Positions 49,024-57,743 of a stretch of DNA of 64,000 nucleotides are shown here, piece by piece. Location of the stretch: assembly GCF_001646785.1 (NCBI RefSeq), contig NZ_LRRH01000035.1:1-64000 (forward strand), given 5' to 3'. This DNA is from Rhodococcus phenolicus. GTDB lineage: Bacteria; Actinomycetota; Actinomycetes; Mycobacteriales; Mycobacteriaceae. The notes under the pieces were generated by a model, which ran no database searches, was not told the origin of the DNA, and worked only from the letters and a program-made list of their open reading frames with translations. A program made the translations under genes and the position numbers. Position 1 is the stretch's first letter, and every line of letters begins with the position of its first letter.

Positions 49024-50196
49024 GTGCACGACCTGCGTAAACGGACAAATCGGTTGGTGTGGCTCCTGTGTGTGGGCCTGGTGACGTTGCTCGCCGCCTG
49101 TTCCACCTCGGACGGCGGGGCGATCGCCGCCGACCCCGAACCCGCCGTCACGATCACCGCGAACCCGGCCGACGGTGCCACCGACGTGAACCCCACCGCG
49201 CCGGTCTCGGTGACCGCCACCGACGGCACGCTCCGCGACCTCGCGCTCACCAACAGCGACTCGGGCGTCGTCGTCGACGGGACGCTCGCCGCGGACGCCC
49301 GCAGCTACACCGTCACCGAACCCCTCGGTTACGGACAGACCTACCGATGGTCGGGAACCGGCATCGCGCCGAACGGCGACGAGGTCGCGGTCGAAGGCGA
49401 GTTCTCGACCGTCGATCCCACCGACGTGATCGGCGCGACCCTGAACATCGCCGACGGTCAGGAGGTCGGGATCGCCGCGCCGATCATCGTGCAGTTCGAC
49501 GGCCCGATCGAGGACAAGGCCGCCGTCGAGAAGGCCCTCGTCGTCACCACGAACCCGCCGACCGAGGGCGCTTGGGCATGGCTGCCCGACGACAACGGCG
49601 GCGCGCGGGCGCACTGGCGACCCCGGCAGTACTGGGCGCCCGGCACGACCGTGAGCCTGGACGCGCGGCTCTACGGGCTCGCCTACGGCGACGGCGCGTA
49701 CGGCGCCGAGGACCTGACCCTCGACTTCGGTATCGGCCGCAGCCAGGTCGTCGTCGCGAACGCGCAGAGCCACCGCATGCAGGTGGTGCGTGACGGGCAG
49801 ACCGTCATGGACATCCCGGTCAGCTACGGCGAGGGCAACGAGACCCGCAACGTCACCCGCAGCGGCATCCACGTGGTCAGCGAGAAGCACGAGGACTTCC
49901 TCATGTCGAACCCGCCGTACTACGAGAACGTCCGCGAACGCTGGGCCGTGCGCATCTCCAACAACGGCGAGTTCATCCACGCCAACCCGCTCACCACCGG
50001 CCAGCAGGGCGCGTCCAACGTCACCAACGGATGCATCAACCTCTCGATGGCGGACGCCGAGGCGTACTTCGCGATCGCGATGTACGGCGATCCGGTGGAG
50101 GTCAGCGGCACCTCGATCGACCTGTCCGAGGCGGACGGCGACCTGTGGGACTGGGCCGTGGACTGGCCGACCTGGCAGTCGATGTCCGAACTGTAG
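49024..50196 (+). CDS. L,D-transpeptidase lipoprotein (LprQ-like, Rv0483 position)
   Basis: Protein of 390 aa. Signal peptide with lipobox LLAAC (Cys near 26), two Ig-like domains (about 40-240: [25 protein letters not shown]-type second repeat), and a C-terminal YkuD domain with [12 protein letters not shown] and [16 protein letters not shown], where the nucleophile Cys is present but the usual SHGC His is Asn. It forms 3-3 cross-links in peptidoglycan outside the cell. GTG 49024 lies seven bases after TACCGT; GTG 49015 is the alternative. Confidence 0.92.
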   Translation: MHDLRKRTNRLVWLLCVGLVTLLAACSTSDGGAIAADPEPAVTITANPADGATDVNPTAPVSVTATDGTLRDLALTNSDSGVVVDGTLAADARSYTVTEPLGYGQTYRWSGTGIAPNGDEVAVEGEFSTVDPTDVIGATLNIADGQEVGIAAPIIVQFDGPIEDKAAVEKALVVTTNPPTEGAWAWLPDDNGGARAHWRPRQYWAPGTTVSLDARLYGLAYGDGAYGAEDLTLDFGIGRSQVVVANAQSHRMQVVRDGQTVMDIPVSYGEGNETRNVTRSGIHVVSEKHEDFLMSNPPYYENVRERWAVRISNNGEFIHANPLTTGQQGASNVTNGCINLSMADAEAYFAIAMYGDPVEVSGTSIDLSEADGDLWDWAVDWPTWQSMSEL

Positions 50197-50211
50197 GCCG
50201 GGCGGACCGCT

Positions 50212-51246
50212 CTACCAGCGGTTGCGGACCTCCTCGGCGAAACCGAGCAGGTTCTCGATCTCGAGGCGGGTGCCGTCGTCGAGCAGCACGTGACCGCTGT
50301 ACCGCCCGAACACCTGATGCTGGGTGGACCGCACGATGAGCGCGTTCACGTCGGCGGCCCGGTCGACGATCGGCTCGAAGTCCATCTCGAAGCGGCTGTC
50401 GCTGCTCGTGAACCGCCACGGTCCGCCGTCGTACGTGCCGTGCGGACGGTGGAAGTGGACGCGGTCGAGTTTGTGCGCGACCCCGTCGTGGAACAGCATG
50501 TTCTCGGTCGCCGCGGTGGTGTCGCCGAAGCCGTACCCGATGTTGAATCCGAACCGGGTTCCCTCGTGCAGGCCGGACGCGGACCCCCAGTACCAGGTGT
50601 TGTCGTATGTCCACACGCCGCGACCCCAGTCCAGGACACCGAACGTCGAGGCCGCATCGAACTCGTAGGGGCGGCCACGGACGGTGAGCGTGCCCGCTGC
50701 GGGGAGACAGTTGATCTTCTGGTTGTAGTAGAACGCCTTCGGCGCGCGCGGGAACGGCGTGGCGATCACCATACGGTCGTCGGCGGGCTGCTGCAGCAGC
50801 AGTTCCCCGGACAGCCCGCGACCGCCGTCGAACCCGGGATGATCGACGATCAGGCGACGGCCCCGGCTCTCGTGCCGGAACTCGACGCGCAACGCACCCC
50901 GGTGCACGACCACGTCTCCGGCATCGGCACTCGCCGGCATCCGCATGCGGCCGAGCGGGAAGGGGATCAGTTTGTTCTCGGTGACCTCCGTGCCGGCGGC
51001 CAGATCCAGCCAGCTCAGCCCGACCAGGCCCATGTACCCGTTGTCGGCGACCGTCAGCGCGAGACCGACCGGACCGGCAGCGGTATCGGAGATGAGGCAG
51101 TAGTAGTCCCACTCCTTGATCCGCAGCCGTGACGCCGAGATCCGCGCCCGGTCGTAGGTGCGGATCTCGGCGGTGGCCCAGCCGGGCTGCTCGAGACGAC
51201 CACGGTCGTCGAGCAGGGGTCCGGGCGACAGGCGCTGCTGCTGCAT
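50212..51246 (-). CDS. DUF2804 domain protein
   Basis: Protein of 344 aa, beta-rich, with the DUF2804 pattern: RIKEWDYYCLISDTAAGPVGLALTVAD-like block at about 42-68, NQKINCLPAAGTLTVRG, and VLDWGRGVWTYDNTWYWGSASG. The family is thought to be carotenoid-1,2-hydratase-like or lipocalin-like, with no assigned role. It lies between the L,D-transpeptidase and an SDR gene and converges on the former. Confidence 0.85.
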   Translation of the reverse strand: MQQQRLSPGPLLDDRGRLEQPGWATAEIRTYDRARISASRLRIKEWDYYCLISDTAAGPVGLALTVADNGYMGLVGLSWLDLAAGTEVTENKLIPFPLGRMRMPASADAGDVVVHRGALRVEFRHESRGRRLIVDHPGFDGGRGLSGELLLQQPADDRMVIATPFPRAPKAFYYNQKINCLPAAGTLTVRGRPYEFDAASTFGVLDWGRGVWTYDNTWYWGSASGLHEGTRFGFNIGYGFGDTTAATENMLFHDGVAHKLDRVHFHRPHGTYDGGPWRFTSSDSRFEMDFEPIVDRAADVNALIVRSTQHQVFGRYSGHVLLDDGTRLEIENLLGFAEEVRNRW

Positions 51247-51257
51247 ACCTCCAGAGG

Positions 51258-52022
51258 CTAGTTGCTCACCCGGTGGAACCGGCCCGCACTCGCCTGATCA
51301 CGCGGCTTGACGATGATCTGATCCAGGTTCACGTGCGACGGACGGGAGGCGACGAACCCGACGATCTCCGCGATGTCCTGCGCGACGAGCGGCGTGATGC
51401 CCTCGTACACCTTGTCGGCGCGTTCCTGATCACCCTCGAACCGCACCAGCGAGAACTCGGTCTCGACCGCGCCCGGGGCGATCTCGGTCAGCCGCACCGG
51501 CTTGCCGAGCAGTTCACCGCGCAGCGTCCGGTGGACCACCGCCTGGGCGTGCTTGGCCGAGGTGTAGCCGGACCCGTTGTCGTACGCCTCGAACGCGGCT
51601 ACCGACGTGATCGTCACGATCAGGCCGTCACCGGAATCGATCAGCTTGGGCAGCAGCGCCTTCGTCACGCGCATGGTGCCGATGACGTTCGTCTCCCACA
51701 TCCAGCGCCAGTCGTTCTCGTCCGCCTCGGCGACCGTTGCCAGCCCCTTCGCGCCACCGGCGTTGTTGACCAGCACGTCCACCCGCGGCAGCACCGTGGT
51801 GAACGCGGTGACCGAATCCTCGTCGGTCACGTCGAGTTCGAGTGCGGTGCCGCCGATCTCCTCGGCGAGCTTCTCGAGCCGGTCGAGACGGCGGGCACCG
51901 ACGACGACGTGATAGCCCTGCGCGGCGAGGGTGCGGGCGGTGGCCTCGCCGATGCCGGACGAGGCCCCGGTGACGACGGCGACGCGGGAATCGGCGACAC
52001 GGAGATTCGGGGAGTTGGTCAT
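51258..52022 (-). CDS. SDR family oxidoreductase (Rv0484c position)
   Basis: Protein of 254 aa. Cofactor motif VAVVTGASSGIGEATARTLA, NNAGG motif, and the catalytic Ser region TITSVAAFEAYDNGSG with Tyr/Lys in GYTSAKHAQAVVHRTL. It resembles YdfG-like serine/3-hydroxy acid dehydrogenases; the substrate is unknown. It follows DUF2804 upstream on the same strand with a 11-base gap from the next gene. Confidence 0.93.
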   Translation of the reverse strand: MTNSPNLRVADSRVAVVTGASSGIGEATARTLAAQGYHVVVGARRLDRLEKLAEEIGGTALELDVTDEDSVTAFTTVLPRVDVLVNNAGGAKGLATVAEADENDWRWMWETNVIGTMRVTKALLPKLIDSGDGLIVTITSVAAFEAYDNGSGYTSAKHAQAVVHRTLRGELLGKPVRLTEIAPGAVETEFSLVRFEGDQERADKVYEGITPLVAQDIAEIVGFVASRPSHVNLDQIIVKPRDQASAGRFHRVSN

Positions 52023-52031
52023 TCCCCGATC

Positions 52032-52976
52032 CTAGGCGGGGGTGGCGTCGGTCTCGACGATCGAGTACGCGTCGGCGTCACCGGCGATCGAGCGGCTGCG
52101 CTCGCCGTGGATGTTGACCGGGACGTCGCCGGCGAGGGTGATCCGGTGCAGGCGACGGTACTGCTCGTCGTAGTCGGCGACCGCGTAGTGCTGGGTGGCG
52201 CGGTTGTCCCAGATCGCGACGTCACCGGCCTGCCAGTTCCAGCGGGTGGTGTACTCGAGCTTCTGGTGGTGTTCCTGCAGCAGCCGGAACAGGGCGTGCG
52301 ACTGATTGCCGCTCAGGCCGGTGAAGTTCTTGACGAAGTGACCGAGCAGCAGCGACCGCTCGCCGGTCTCGGGGTGCACCCGCACGACGGGGTGTTCGGT
52401 CTCGAACAGTTCGGAGCGGAACTCGTCGCGGTACTCGGCGGTTCGTTCGGTCGCGCGTTCGGCGCTCTCGGCGGCGTAGTCGTAGACATTGGTGTGGACC
52501 GCCCACAGGTTCTCCACGAGGGCCTTGAGCGGAGCGGGCAGACCCTCGTACGCGGCGACCCCGGACGCCCACACCGTGGACCCGCCGTACTCGGGCAGGG
52601 TCACCGCACGCAGGATCGACGCCTTCGGGATGCGATCGACGAACGAGACGTCGGTGTGCCAGCTGTTTGCCTTGCCGTAGTCGGAGTCGATCGGCAGGAT
52701 CCGGACACCGCGCGACTTCACGGTCGGATGCGCCGTCGTCGGCGTGCCGAGCAGTTCCGCGAACGCGTACTGCGCGTCGTCGTCCAGATGGTCCTGGCCG
52801 CGGAAGAAGACGACCTTGTACTCGGCGATCGCGCGGCGGATCAACGCGACCGTCGCCGGATCGAGGTCGCCGCCGAGCCGGACTCCGTCGATGCGGGCAC
52901 CGAGGTGCGCACCCAGTTTCGCGACGGTCGCGGTGGTCGGGGAGGGGGCGGCGGAAGTGGCGAAATCGACGGACAT
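52032..52976 (-). CDS. TauD/TfdA-family Fe(II)/2-oxoglutarate dioxygenase
   Basis: Protein of 314 aa with the TauD fold: facial-triad HxD in [14 protein letters not shown], a distal His and cosubstrate Arg in [14 protein letters not shown], and [13 protein letters not shown]. TauD-type enzymes release sulfite from taurine or other sulfonates to supply sulfur. ATG 52976 is chosen. No sulfonate transporter adjoins it. The 424-base gap to the divergent ROK gene holds the 37-codon Cys-Cys ORF. Confidence 0.9.
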   Translation of the reverse strand: MSVDFATSAAPSPTTATVAKLGAHLGARIDGVRLGGDLDPATVALIRRAIAEYKVVFFRGQDHLDDDAQYAFAELLGTPTTAHPTVKSRGVRILPIDSDYGKANSWHTDVSFVDRIPKASILRAVTLPEYGGSTVWASGVAAYEGLPAPLKALVENLWAVHTNVYDYAAESAERATERTAEYRDEFRSELFETEHPVVRVHPETGERSLLLGHFVKNFTGLSGNQSHALFRLLQEHHQKLEYTTRWNWQAGDVAIWDNRATQHYAVADYDEQYRRLHRITLAGDVPVNIHGERSRSIAGDADAYSIVETDATPA

Positions 52977-53109
52977 GGCGGGCCTTTCGCGACGGAGCAG
53001 GATGGACGCATCCATGCAAACAGCAGGCCGCGGCCCCGAGAAGCATTCGGCTCAGGATGATTCGGGCGATCGCGTCCGGCGCGGGGATTCCCTACCGTTC
53101 CGGCCTGAA

Positions 53110-53139
53110 TTGGACAGCGACGCCGGGGGACGTTATGTT
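53110..53139 (+). promoter_or_regulatory. SigA-type promoter of Cys-Cys leader ORF
   Basis: -35 TTGGAC (53110-53115, or TGGACA with a 17-base spacer) and -10 TATGTT (53134-53139), seven bases before ATG 53147. It predicts a leaderless transcript. Confidence 0.6.
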
Positions 53140-53146
53140 CGACGAC

Positions 53147-53260
53147 ATGTCAGCAGGCCGCCGCTCCGCCCCGCGCGTCACGTACGTGACCGCCGCGCTC
53201 GGCTCGCGCCTGCCGCTGGCACGGGAACTCTGTTGTCGTAGTCACGGTGCCATCAAGTAG
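53147..53260 (+). CDS. 37-codon leaderless ORF with Cys-Cys pair (possible cysteine attenuator)
   Basis: An ORF MSAGRRSAPRVTYVTAALG... ending ARELCCRSHGAIK before TAG at 53260, basic and without a membrane helix. Its ATG is seven bases after TATGTT. Two adjacent Cys codons (TGT TGT) lie nine codons from the stop. Mycobacteria have leaderless short ORFs with consecutive Cys codons whose stalled ribosomes control downstream genes when cysteine is low. The downstream gene is the ROK regulator (140 bases later), near mshA. No firm terminator was seen between them. Confidence 0.55.
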   Translation: MSAGRRSAPRVTYVTAALGSRLPLARELCCRSHGAIK

Positions 53261-53400
53261 TTTCGCGCCGGGTCCGGGCCTGTGACGGCCTTCCCTCTGA
53301 TCGCCTGTTCGACGTCGTCTGTGCACGTCGCGGTGGTTCGGCGCGTTCATGACCGTGTCACGCCAGCCCGCCAGGGCCGAATCACGAGGATTCCACGCCT

Positions 53401-54690
53401 GTGTCGACTTCCACGCTTCCCGCCCCGTCCGCTCGTTCGTCCGCCGCGTCCCGCGGCATCTCCCGGACCGCGACCACCCGGGCCCGCTCCACGGCCCGGG
53501 TGCAGATCGTCGCGCCGGACCTGCGGATCGCCGACGGCACCGCGGCATCGGTGTTCCGTGTCGCCGCCGCGCGCGGCCCGGTCTCCCGCGACGTCGCCGC
53601 CAAGGTCACCGGCCTGAGCATCGCCACCGTCAACCGGCAGGTGTCGGCGCTGCTCTCGGCCGGATTGCTCCGGGAGCGCGCCGATCTCGCGGCGTCCGGC
53701 GCCATCGGCCGGCCCCGTGTCCCGTTCGAGGTGGACCACGAGCCCTATCTGACCGTCGGTATCCACATCGGCGCCGTCGTCACCGGCATCGTCGCGGCGG
53801 ATCTGCGGGGCCGCATCATCGGTGCCGTCGAGATCCCCACGCCGCGAGGTGATCAGGACGTCGTCCTCGGGTCGATCACCGCGAGTGCCCGGGCGTTCGC
53901 GTCGCGCTGGCACCGCCGCACCCCGCTGTGGGTCGGAGTCGCGCTCGGCGGCCGGGTCGACTCGGAGACCGGTCTCGTCGACCATCCTCGTCTGGGCTGG
54001 ACCGGTGCGCGGGTGGGCGCGATCGTCGGCCGCGGCATGGGGCTGCCCGTCTCGGTGGCCGCGCACGTCGAGGCGATGGCCGCGTCGGAACTGCTGCTCA
54101 CCCCGGAGCGGGAGGCCGCCGACACCAAGGGCACCGGGCTGTACTTCTACGCTCGCGAAACAACCGGTATCGCAATAACTTTCGACGGTCGCGTGCACAC
54201 CCCGAACGGCGGGCCCGGATCGATCGCGCACCTGCCGACCGGCTCGGCGGCCGCGTGCTCGTGCGGCGCGACCGGCTGCCTCGAAGCCACCGTCAGCGAC
54301 CGGGCCGTGCTGCTGAAGGCCCGCGATGCCGGCCTGCTCGGCGACGTCGAGGATCCGGCCATCGGCACGCTGTACAAGCTCGCCCGCGAGGGTTCGGCAC
54401 CCGCACACGAGATCCTCGTCGATCGTGCGACCGTTCTCGGCCGTACCGTCGCGATGCTCCGCGACCTGTTCAACCCGGACCGCGTCACCCTCGGCGGGCA
54501 GGCGTTCACCGAGTACCCAGCGGGTGTGCCGCACGTAGCCGAAGCGTTCGCACGCGCGTCGAACCTGCCGCGCAAGGACATTCGCATCACCGGATTCGGC
54601 AATCGGGTGCAGGCGCACGCCGCCGGCGTGGTGTCGCTGAGCTCGCTGTATTCCGATCCGCTCGGCTCGATGCGGCGATCGCAGGCCTGA
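53401..54690 (+). CDS. ROK-family transcriptional regulator (Rv0485 position)
   Basis: Protein of 429 aa. N-terminal winged helix (about 45-105: AAARGPVSRDVAAKVTGLSI, TVNRQVSALLSAGLLRE) and a C-terminal ROK sugar-kinase-like fold with GIAITFDGRVHTPNGGPG and the zinc site CSCGATGCLEA. The phosphate/ATP motif is not of active kinases. It may respond to a sugar such as GlcNAc. GTG 53401 is weakly supported by GAGG; the next block of genes towards mshA suggests a link with cell-wall or mycothiol sugar metabolism. Confidence 0.9.
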   Translation: MSTSTLPAPSARSSAASRGISRTATTRARSTARVQIVAPDLRIADGTAASVFRVAAARGPVSRDVAAKVTGLSIATVNRQVSALLSAGLLRERADLAASGAIGRPRVPFEVDHEPYLTVGIHIGAVVTGIVAADLRGRIIGAVEIPTPRGDQDVVLGSITASARAFASRWHRRTPLWVGVALGGRVDSETGLVDHPRLGWTGARVGAIVGRGMGLPVSVAAHVEAMAASELLLTPEREAADTKGTGLYFYARETTGIAITFDGRVHTPNGGPGSIAHLPTGSAAACSCGATGCLEATVSDRAVLLKARDAGLLGDVEDPAIGTLYKLAREGSAPAHEILVDRATVLGRTVAMLRDLFNPDRVTLGGQAFTEYPAGVPHVAEAFARASNLPRKDIRITGFGNRVQAHAAGVVSLSSLYSDPLGSMRRSQA

Positions 54691-54729
54691 GCGGTCGCGT
54701 CCGACAGGGCTTACATCCCGACTGCACGG

Positions 54730-54765
54730 CGTACACCCCTTCCGGTTGCCCGGAAGGGGTGTACG
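54730..54765. terminator. bidirectional terminator hairpin
   Basis: Two perfect 16-base arms (54730-54745 and 54750-54765, beginning CGTACACCCC) around TTGC, between the convergent ROK and PIG-L genes. Confidence 0.85.
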
Positions 54766-54792
54766 CGTCCTCGAAAGGGTGTATGCCATTCC

Positions 54793-55566
54793 TCAGAGTG
54801 GCAGTGCCGTCTCGACCAGTCCGGGCGCGGCGCCCAGCCGCCGGAACCACTCGAGTCCGAACGCCGCGCGCAGCATGTCGTCGGGCATCGACAGCATCGG
54901 ACCGAAATCGCCGATCTGAGACGCATGAGCCTGCATCGCAGCGCGTTTGGCGGCGATCGTCGCCGACACGTCGACCGTCGTCGTCAGTTCCGATTCCGCC
55001 AGGCCGAAGGAATCCAGGTCCGGCGGCGTCCGGTCCTCGGTCATTCCCGGATTCGCCGCGATCATGCGCCGCAGATGGTCGCGGTTCAGTGCCGACTCGT
55101 AGACGGCCCGATGGCCGACCAACTCGCTCGCCCGCAGTCCGACGTGGTGCACCTGAACGTGATCGGGGTGCCCGTACCCGCCGTTCGGATCGTAGATCGT
55201 GACGACATCGGCGCCCTCCTCGTCCAGCACCGTGGCCAGCCGGCGGGCGGCCGCGTCGACGTCGACGTTGCAGAACGCCGCGGGGTTCGCGTTCTCGGGT
55301 GTGCCGGCCATTCCGGAGTCGGCGTAGCCGAGCGGGACGAGCCGGGCCACCCCCAGCGCCTCGGCGGATCGCTCCACCTCCGTCAGCCGCCGTGACGCGA
55401 GGCTCTCCCCGGGCCGCAACAGACCGTCCGGAACCTCACCGGCCGCGCCGTCCGTCGCGACGACCAGCACCACCCGGTGACCGGCGTCGGCCGCCAGACG
55501 CATCACCCCTCCCGTGGTGAACACCTCGTCGTCGGGATGCGCGTGAAAGCAGACCAGGACACCCAT
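54793..55566 (-). CDS. PIG-L family deacetylase (MshB/Mca-like)
   Basis: Protein of 257 aa. Zinc-binding motif CFHAHPDDEVFTTGGV at the N-terminus and GGYGHPDHVQVHH as third ligand; DVVTIYDPNG and VATDGAAGEVPDG complete the fold. It belongs with GlcNAc-type or mycothiol deacetylases. Its place three genes from mshA suggests a role in mycothiol or in cleaving its conjugates, but MshB itself is usually elsewhere. ATG 55566 is preferred; 55575 is possible. It is divergent from the MFS gene with 60 bases between. Confidence 0.87.
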   Translation of the reverse strand: MGVLVCFHAHPDDEVFTTGGVMRLAADAGHRVVLVVATDGAAGEVPDGLLRPGESLASRRLTEVERSAEALGVARLVPLGYADSGMAGTPENANPAAFCNVDVDAAARRLATVLDEEGADVVTIYDPNGGYGHPDHVQVHHVGLRASELVGHRAVYESALNRDHLRRMIAANPGMTEDRTPPDLDSFGLAESELTTTVDVSATIAAKRAAMQAHASQIGDFGPMLSMPDDMLRAAFGLEWFRRLGAAPGLVETALPL

Positions 55567-55626
55567 ACCGTGCATGCTGGCACGGATGACCGACACAGGG
55601 GGAACCCGGGAGAGGAATCCACATTC

Positions 55627-56841
55627 GTGACAGCGACAGCGGGTCGTTCCTACCGTGCCCTGTTCTCCGCGCCCGGCGCGGCCGCGTTCTGCATCGCCGG
55701 ATTCGTCGCGCGATTGCCGATCGCGATGGTAGGGATCGGCATCGTGACCATGTTCTCCCAGTTGCGGGGCGACTACGGGCTCGGTGGCGCACTGTCGGCG
55801 GTGTTCGCGCTGGCGTACGCGGCGCTGACCCCGCTGGTGTCCCGGGCGGTCGACCGGCACGGCCAGTACCGGGTGCTGCCGGCCGCCGCCGCGATCAGCG
55901 CGGCCGCAACCGTCGCGATGCTCGCCGCCGTACGGCTCGGGGCACCGACCGCGCTGCTGTTCCTGTGCGCGATCCCCGCCGGCCTCATGCCCACGATCGG
56001 TGCGATGGTCCGGGCCCGGTGGACCGAGTTGTATCGCGGCACCGACCGGTTGCGGACCGCGTTCGCCCTGGAAGCGGTGATCGACGAAATGTGCTTCATC
56101 GTCGGCCCGGTGCTGTCGGTGGGCCTGAGCGTCGCGCTGTTCCCGGAGGCGGGGCCGCTGCTCGGCGCGGTGCTGCTGCTGGTGGGCACCGTGGCGCTCG
56201 CGGTCCAGCGCCGCACCGAACCACCCGTGCAGGCAGTGGCCTCCGGGCGCCGCGACGCCGCGTCGGACCGCCCGCGGCGCGGCACCCTGCTCAGCCCCGT
56301 GCTGATCGCCCTCACCGCGGTGATGGTCGCGATGGGCACGATCTTCGGGGTGATCGACGTCGTGGGTGTGGCGTTCACCGCCGACCGCGACGCACCCGGT
56401 GCGGCGACGTTCGTGCTCGCCCTGTTCGCCACCGGATCGGCGGTCAGCGGACTCGTCTTCGGGGCCCGGCACGTGGCCGCCCCGCTGACCCGGCAACTGC
56501 TGGTCGCGACCGCGGCGGTCGCGGTGCTGCTGTGGCCGCTGCTGCTCGCCGGCACCGTCCCCGCCCTGGCCGCGCTGTATCTGCTGGCCGGGATCACGAT
56601 CTCGCCGACCATGATCGTGACGATGTCGCTCGTCGAGCGTGTCGTCCCCGCCGAGCGGCTCACCGAGGGCATCACCTGGACGGTCACCGGCCTCGGTGTC
56701 GGTGTCGCCGCCGGATCGGCACTGGTCGGGCAGGTCATCGACCGGTCCGGCACCTCCGCCGGGATCGGGGTGGCGCTTGCGGCCGGACTGATCGGCTGTG
56801 CGCTGGCCGCGGGGATCCGGATACGGACGCGGCTAACGTAG
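55627..56841 (+). CDS. MFS transporter
   Basis: Protein of 404 aa with about twelve membrane segments. The loop LTPLVSRAVDRHGQYRVLP between helices 2 and 3 has the MFS signature (D-R-x-G-x-x-R), and the C-terminal half repeats the fold. Substrate unknown; it may export a drug or a product of the neighbouring deacetylase. GTG 55627 is chosen. Its last codon is inside the -10 of the next gene. Confidence 0.88.
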   Translation: MTATAGRSYRALFSAPGAAAFCIAGFVARLPIAMVGIGIVTMFSQLRGDYGLGGALSAVFALAYAALTPLVSRAVDRHGQYRVLPAAAAISAAATVAMLAAVRLGAPTALLFLCAIPAGLMPTIGAMVRARWTELYRGTDRLRTAFALEAVIDEMCFIVGPVLSVGLSVALFPEAGPLLGAVLLLVGTVALAVQRRTEPPVQAVASGRRDAASDRPRRGTLLSPVLIALTAVMVAMGTIFGVIDVVGVAFTADRDAPGAATFVLALFATGSAVSGLVFGARHVAAPLTRQLLVATAAVAVLLWPLLLAGTVPALAALYLLAGITISPTMIVTMSLVERVVPAERLTEGITWTVTGLGVGVAAGSALVGQVIDRSGTSAGIGVALAAGLIGCALAAGIRIRTRLT

Positions 56842-56846
56842 CCGCC

Positions 56847-57677
56847 ATGAGCGTGCATGAAGTTCTCGGTGCCGACGGCACATCCATCGTCTACCGGGCG
56901 TTCGGCGACCCGTCGTCCCGGCCGCTGGTGCTGCTGCACGGGTGGGCGCAGTCCTCGCGCTGCTGGGGAGAATCGCTCCTCGAGGACCTCGCCGCCCGGT
57001 ACCGGGTGATCGCCGTCGACCTGCGCGGGCACGGCTACTCGGGTGCGCCCGCCGACGGATACGACGACCGCGGTGCGTGGGCGTCGGACGTGCGTGCGGT
57101 GCTGACGGCCGAGAACTGCTCCGACGCGGTGCTTCTCGGCTGGTCCTACGGCGGACTGGTCATCTGCGACTATCTCGCCGTCCACGGTACCGAGGGTATC
57201 GCCGGTCTCGTGCTGGTCGGTGCGATCACGAGCATCGGCCGCGGCGAGAAGGGCGGCAAGGTGGGTGCGGCGATGCGCGCGGCGATCCCGGCCGCGATGT
57301 CCGAGGACCCGCAGATCGCGGTCCCGGCCCTCGACGCGTTCGGTGCCTCCCTGGTCGGCGCGGCCCGGCCCGAGGCGGGCGGGGCGGTCGCCCAGGCGCT
57401 GCTCGGCAGCAGCCTGCGGACGCCGCCGGCGGTGCGGTCGGCGCTGTTCGCCCGCGCCGTGGGCAACGACGACCTGCTGCGCGGACTCGACCTTCCGGTC
57501 CTGGTGCTGCACGGCACCGCCGATTCCGTGGTCGACCTCTCGGCGGCCGAGCACGCGGCGAGCCTGCTGTCGCGCGCGACCACCTCGTTCTGGGACGGCA
57601 CCGACCACGGGCCGTTCGTCGAGGACCCGCGGCGGTTCGCCGAGGACATCGCCCGCTTCGTCGGCACCCTCGGGTAG
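56847..57677 (+). CDS. alpha/beta hydrolase
   Basis: Protein of 276 aa. Oxyanion region LLHGWAQSSRCWG, nucleophile elbow LLGWSYGGLV (GWSYG rather than GHSxG), catalytic Asp in LHGTADSVVD, and His in TDHGPFVED. It resembles haloperoxidase-like or MhpC-like hydrolases; substrate unknown. ATG 56847 lies seven bases after TAACGT, which overlaps the MFS stop, so it is probably a separate leaderless transcript. It lies 66 bases upstream of mshA. Confidence 0.88.
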   Translation: MSVHEVLGADGTSIVYRAFGDPSSRPLVLLHGWAQSSRCWGESLLEDLAARYRVIAVDLRGHGYSGAPADGYDDRGAWASDVRAVLTAENCSDAVLLGWSYGGLVICDYLAVHGTEGIAGLVLVGAITSIGRGEKGGKVGAAMRAAIPAAMSEDPQIAVPALDAFGASLVGAARPEAGGAVAQALLGSSLRTPPAVRSALFARAVGNDDLLRGLDLPVLVLHGTADSVVDLSAAEHAASLLSRATTSFWDGTDHGPFVEDPRRFAEDIARFVGTLG

Positions 57678-57743
57678 CGGGCGGGGAGAGCGCGGCCCCG
57701 CATCGGGGAGGCAGATGGGAGCGGAGGTGCCGGACAGGGCAGT

